From Psychrobacter sp. (GTDB lineage Bacteria > Pseudomonadota > Gammaproteobacteria > Pseudomonadales > Moraxellaceae), in NCBI GenBank assembly GCA_012270355.1, contig JAAXIL010000254.1, positions 1 through 8,685 of the forward strand: 8,685 nt of DNA, written 5' to 3'. How positions within the stretch are numbered: the first letter of the stretch is position 1; every line of letters starts with the position of its first letter. Below are positions 6,186 through 8,685 of the stretch, one piece after another. A program made the translations under genes and the position numbers. The notes beneath the pieces were generated by a model. That model saw only the letters and a program-made list of their open reading frames with translations. It made no database searches and was not told where the DNA came from.

Positions 6186-7067
6186 ATGGCATTATCCAAC
6201 TCGGATAAATCCTCGGCACTAACTCAAGCTCAACTTCAGGCTCAACCTCAAGCTCCTACCGTCTATCTCGGCACGGGTGGGTATTCTGACACCGACTTAC
6301 TCGGCACGCTCTTTCCACACGGCACAAAAAAAACAGACTTTTTAAGCGAATATGCCAAACATTACGGGGCAGTAGAAATCAATAGCACCTTTTATGCCCC
6401 CATCGGACAAAAAGCCTTTGCGGGCATGCTACGAAAATCCGAAGGCAAAACACGTTTTGCTGTCAAACTGCATCAAGACTTTAGCCACGCTCGCACTGCC
6501 ACGCCTGAACATGCTCAGGCTTTCATCGAAGCTCTTGCCCCAATTCGAGAGGCAGACTGCCTTGCCCCGTTACTATTACAATTTCCGCATGGGTTTGACC
6601 GCACGGTTACTCATCGGCAGTATTTGGCACAGCTAACTGATTGGTTTGCCGATTACCCGCTTGCCATTGAGTTTCGTCACAGCAGTTGGCACATTCCACA
6701 AGTCGAACATGCGTTTGCTAGCAAAGGTTTGATTTGGTGCAGTGTGGATTATCCAAAAGTGTCGGGCTTGCCCCCTGCTCGCTTATTATTCACTCAACTT
6801 AACCGCTCCGTTAATTCAAAACGCATTGGTTATTTGCGAATGCACGGTAACAATCTAAATTGGTGGGATGCAAACAGTGCCAGCGAACGGCACGATTACC
6901 GTTACACTGAGTCAGAAATGCAAGGATGGGCAAGCACGATTGCCAATGCTCGGGGGCATTTTGATGTGCTGTATGTGTTTTTTCAAAATACGGTCAATGC
7001 TCATGCCTATTACAACATTGCGATGCTCAAGCAAGCGTTAACAGAGCAAGGTATAACGGTGAAATAG
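6186..7067 (+). CDS. DUF72 (YecE-like) TIM-barrel protein
   Basis: The product has 293 residues, in the usual range for the DUF72 family, which adopts a TIM-barrel-like fold and has no firmly assigned biochemical role. Family motifs in order: YLGTGGYSD (27-35), VEINSTFYA (63-71), FAVKLH (91-96), LLLQFPHGF (129-137), AIEFRHSSW (160-168), YLRMHG (216-221) and YVFFQNTVNAHAYYN (263-277). The frame extends to a TTG at 6171, but GGGGG (6177-6181) precedes the ATG at 6186 by four bases while the TTG has no ribosome site, so I use 6186. Residues 13-24 before the barrel are a Gln/Ala-rich repeat. The gene is alone on the plus strand between hemA (divergent) and sodB (convergent). Confidence 0.9.
   Translation: MALSNSDKSSALTQAQLQAQPQAPTVYLGTGGYSDTDLLGTLFPHGTKKTDFLSEYAKHYGAVEINSTFYAPIGQKAFAGMLRKSEGKTRFAVKLHQDFSHARTATPEHAQAFIEALAPIREADCLAPLLLQFPHGFDRTVTHRQYLAQLTDWFADYPLAIEFRHSSWHIPQVEHAFASKGLIWCSVDYPKVSGLPPARLLFTQLNRSVNSKRIGYLRMHGNNLNWWDANSASERHDYRYTESEMQGWASTIANARGHFDVLYVFFQNTVNAHAYYNIAMLKQALTEQGITVK
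6222..6257 (+). repeat. 12-base tandem repeat in DUF72 N-terminus
   Basis: Three in-frame 12-base units, ACTCAAGCTCAA, CTTCAGGCTCAA and CCTCAAGCTCCT, encode TQAQ, LQAQ and PQAP. They lie in the non-conserved segment before the barrel domain. A few base changes separate the units, so the repeat is not freshly expanded. Confidence 0.65.
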
Positions 7068-7115
7068 TTTTAAATTCGCAAGCCGAAGTAAAGTACGTCC
7101 AAAAGAACAGCCCAT

Positions 7116-7147
7116 AAAAAAAGACACCCAAAAGAATGTCTTTTTTT
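7116..7147. terminator. Bidirectional terminator between DUF72 gene and sodB
   Basis: AAAAAAAGACA (7116-7126) pairs perfectly with TGTCTTTTTTT (7137-7147) across a ten-base loop. Because the outer arms are an A-run and a T-run, the hairpin has a T-tail in both directions. It lies between two convergent genes, about 50 bases after the DUF72 stop and 20 bases after the sodB stop. The GC core is only four pairs. Confidence 0.7.
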
Positions 7148-7167
7148 CTGACAAAATCAGTAACCGT

Positions 7168-7797
7168 TTACTCTTCAACGCCTGCATCTTCGCCACGATA
7201 TTTGGCGTTGGCATAGTCCCAATTTACCAACTTATCTAGGAATGTATCAACATAGTCAGGGCGACGGTTACGATAATCGATGTAATAAGCGTGTTCCCAA
7301 ACGTCACAAGTCAAGACGGCAACCTTGCCATGTGCCAATGGGTTATCGGCATCTGAAGTTTTCATGATGGACAATTTGCCACCTTCAGTGTCGGCAACGA
7401 GCCATGCCCAACCTGAGCCAAACTGCGAGGTTGCAGCCGTTTTAAACTCATCACGGAACTTTTCATACGAACCAAAGGCTTCATCAATTTTACCTTTAAG
7501 GTCACCTGTGGGTTCACCGCCACCATTTTCTGGCGTCATACAGTTCCAATAAAAGGTGTGATTCCAAACCTGTGCGGCTTGGTTAAACATGGTTTTTTTG
7601 TCGCTATCATCTTTTGTGGCTTCAATGATTTCTGGCAAAGTTTTGCCTTCAAGACCAGAGCCTGGCAACAAACTATTTAGTTTATTGACATAAGCAGCAT
7701 GATGCTTATCGTGGTGATATTCCAAAGTTTCGGCACTGATATGTGGCTCTAGGGCATCTTTGGCATAAGGTAGATCAGGTAGTGTAATGTTTGACAT
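7168..7797 (-). CDS. sodB: Superoxide dismutase [Fe]
   Basis: SodB converts superoxide to oxygen and hydrogen peroxide in the cytoplasm as a dimer with one metal per subunit. The 209 residues align along their length with E. coli SodB. The metal ligands are His28 (EYHHDKHH), His80 (AAQVWNHTFYWNC), Asp165 and His169 (DVWEHAYYIDY). Tyr36 matches the active-site Tyr34 of E. coli. Gln76, in the AAQVWNH segment, is the outer-sphere Gln position typical of the iron type, so Fe is favoured, though metal use should be measured. There is no signal peptide. AAGGA lies eight bases before the ATG. A Fur-box-like site overlaps the probable promoter. The gene lies immediately downstream of a diverged SOD paralogue and is followed by a terminator. 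Confidence 0.96.
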   Translation of the reverse strand: MSNITLPDLPYAKDALEPHISAETLEYHHDKHHAAYVNKLNSLLPGSGLEGKTLPEIIEATKDDSDKKTMFNQAAQVWNHTFYWNCMTPENGGGEPTGDLKGKIDEAFGSYEKFRDEFKTAATSQFGSGWAWLVADTEGGKLSIMKTSDADNPLAHGKVAVLTCDVWEHAYYIDYRNRRPDYVDTFLDKLVNWDYANAKYRGEDAGVEE

Positions 7798-7864
7798 AAA
7801 TAGTTTCCTTGGCTGGTATAGTGAATTAAATTGGCTAGGAACGCCCAGTATTGTGATAAGTCGT

Positions 7865-7873
7865 TTTATACCA
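7865..7873 (-). promoter_or_regulatory. Candidate sodB promoter (extended -10)
   Basis: The minus strand reads TGGTATAAA, with TATAAA at 7865-7870 (five of six) and an extended -10 TG at 7872-7873. The predicted start near 7858 gives a leader of about 60 bases to the sodB ATG. No -35 with standard spacing is present: TTGGTA (7895-7900 region) is 21 bases away, too far. Confidence 0.4.
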
Positions 7874-7890
7874 TCACGTTAATCATTATC
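7872..7890 (-). promoter_or_regulatory. Fur-box-like operator upstream of sodB
   Basis: Minus-strand GATAATGATTAACGTGATG matches the 19-base Fur consensus GATAATGATAATCATTATC at 14 positions. The first nine bases are a perfect half-site. It covers the region just upstream of, and touching, the extended -10 of the candidate sodB promoter, where bound Fur would be expected to block polymerase. Found by eye only; the second half-site is weak. Confidence 0.45.
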
Positions 7891-7918
7891 TTACCAAGTT
7901 TTTAAAACAATGACCGTT

Positions 7919-7948
7919 ACTGATTGTTATGCTGATATGTAAATCAGT
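7919..7948. other. Inverted repeat after the SOD paralogue
   Basis: ACTGATT (7919-7925) and AATCAGT (7942-7948) are perfect inverted repeats around 16 bases, with a further CTGAT copy inside the loop. It starts a few bases after the paralogue's stop. With no T-run close behind it on the minus strand, it is a poor intrinsic terminator, so read-through into sodB is possible. Confidence 0.3.
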
Positions 7949-7951
7949 CGT

Positions 7952-8647
7952 TTATCGCGACGACTGTAACCGACGTTGCACACCTTTCCAATTTGCTAAA
8001 TTATCAGCAAAACTTGCCACATAATCACCTCGGCGATTGCGATAGTCCAAATAATAGGCGTGTTCCCATAGGTTGCAAGCGAGTAATGGCGTAGCTTCGG
8101 GCATAAGTCGTATTGGTGTATCAAATGGGTAGTCATTCATACCCGTGTGGCAAATCACGAGTTTTCCGTCTTGACCTTGCATCAGCCATAGCCAACCTGC
8201 CCCAAACACCGCCTCACTGTGTGCAAAAATCTCAAACTTTAATTTGTCATACGAGCCAAAGTCTCGCTCAATCATTTGCATGACCTCAGGCGGAATGCGA
8301 TCTGCCCCTTGGCTAGTGTTAATACCCCCTGCTGACTTCGGAGACAAAATTTGCCAAAAAAACGCCATGTTCCACGCTTGCGAGGCGTGATAATACAATT
8401 TTGCAAGCGTATCCGACGACTCAGTAAACCCCTTATCTTTTAACGCAGGGTCAGCTTGAAGCTGATTGATGATTGCGTCAAACGATTTACCTCTATAACC
8501 TTTATACGCCTTATGTTTTGTCATCTCTTGCACCGCTTGCACATGACCCGCCTGTACCCGCTCATGAGCAAACAAAATGGTCTCGCTACTCATATAAGGC
8601 ATCAAATCTTGAATGGCGAATGGCAGGGGTGGCAAAGCTGAAGGCAT
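7952..8647 (-). CDS. Fe/Mn-SOD-like paralogue lacking most metal ligands
   Basis: The 231-residue protein is collinear with neighbouring SodB: LPPLPFAIQDLMPYMSSETI at the N-terminus, ASQAWNMAFFW, DFGSYDKLKFE, FGAGWLWLM and LWEHAYYLDYRNRRGDYV. Three of the four metal ligands are replaced: Ala27 for the first His, Met94 for the second His and Asn192 for Asp. Only His196 remains. His35 replaces the active-site Tyr, and Val31 replaces the His that bonds across the dimer. I read the codons directly (AGC, CAT, GTT and GTG on the plus strand at 8567, 8366, 8072 and 8060). The Fe-type Gln (Gln90) remains. Insertions of about 15 and 13 residues lie between ligands 1-2 and 2-3. I start at 8647, where the family alignment begins; a TTG at 8680 directly after an in-frame stop is the alternative. 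No clear Shine-Dalgarno is visible. Conventional SOD activity is unlikely. Function unknown; possibly a partner of SodB or an SOD-fold protein with another role. Confidence 0.88.
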   Translation of the reverse strand: MPSALPPLPFAIQDLMPYMSSETILFAHERVQAGHVQAVQEMTKHKAYKGYRGKSFDAIINQLQADPALKDKGFTESSDTLAKLYYHASQAWNMAFFWQILSPKSAGGINTSQGADRIPPEVMQMIERDFGSYDKLKFEIFAHSEAVFGAGWLWLMQGQDGKLVICHTGMNDYPFDTPIRLMPEATPLLACNLWEHAYYLDYRNRRGDYVASFADNLANWKGVQRRLQSSR

Positions 8648-8685
8648 TATAGATGTGTGGCATGCGGCAGGGGTTAACAATCAGG

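Noticed and set aside
7919..7948. Inverted repeat as a terminator for the SOD paralogue
   Set aside because: The loop is long and there is no T-run directly after the stem on the minus strand.
8646..8651. Perfect TATAAT on the minus strand at the start of the SOD paralogue
   Set aside because: It overlaps the start codon itself, so a transcript from it would lack the start; no -35 is present at proper spacing.
1..8685. Mobile elements, prophage, CRISPR, toxin-antitoxin or defence system
   Set aside because: All eight genes are assigned to chromosomal families, and there are no transposase or integrase motifs, spaced direct repeats or terminal repeats.

Overview
The window looks like chromosomal core sequence from a gammaproteobacterium. 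Moraxellaceae (the Moraxella/Psychrobacter/Acinetobacter group) is the most likely family, judged from the moderate GC content, the AT-rich gaps, the long two-part Pta, the HemA type and the FeSOD. No marker gene pins the genus, so that is an inference. I see no mobile element, CRISPR array, tRNA, rRNA or phage gene. No gene-free stretch exceeds about 210 bases.

Layout: seven of the eight genes lie on the minus strand; read from high to low coordinates, transcription runs: a superoxide-dismutase-like paralogue (8647-7952), sodB (7797-7168), then hemA (5980-4640), pta (4554-2398), a NYN-domain protein (2270-1461), rsfS (1375-905) and coaX (765-43). The single plus-strand gene, a DUF72/YecE protein (6186-7067), is divergent from hemA and convergent with sodB. 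Well-formed hairpin/T-tract terminators follow pta and rsfS, and a bidirectional one sits between the DUF72 gene and sodB. rsfS has a strong sigma70-type promoter of its own. The window is therefore a run of short, mostly single-gene units rather than one long operon.

Functions: coaX starts coenzyme A synthesis, and pta interconverts acetyl-CoA and acetyl phosphate. hemA commits glutamyl-tRNA to tetrapyrrole synthesis. rsfS silences ribosomes when nutrients are short. The NYN/LOTUS protein is a probable RNA-acting protein of unknown target. sodB removes superoxide and uses iron. A Fur-box-like site overlapping its probable promoter, if real, would tie the enzyme to iron supply.

The most unusual element is the gene just upstream of sodB. 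It keeps the Fe/Mn-SOD fold signatures along its whole length, but three of the four metal ligands are replaced (His to Ala, His to Met, Asp to Asn), as are the active-site tyrosine and the histidine partner at the dimer interface. It looks like a maintained SOD pseudoenzyme, or an SOD-fold protein with a different job, next to the intact enzyme.
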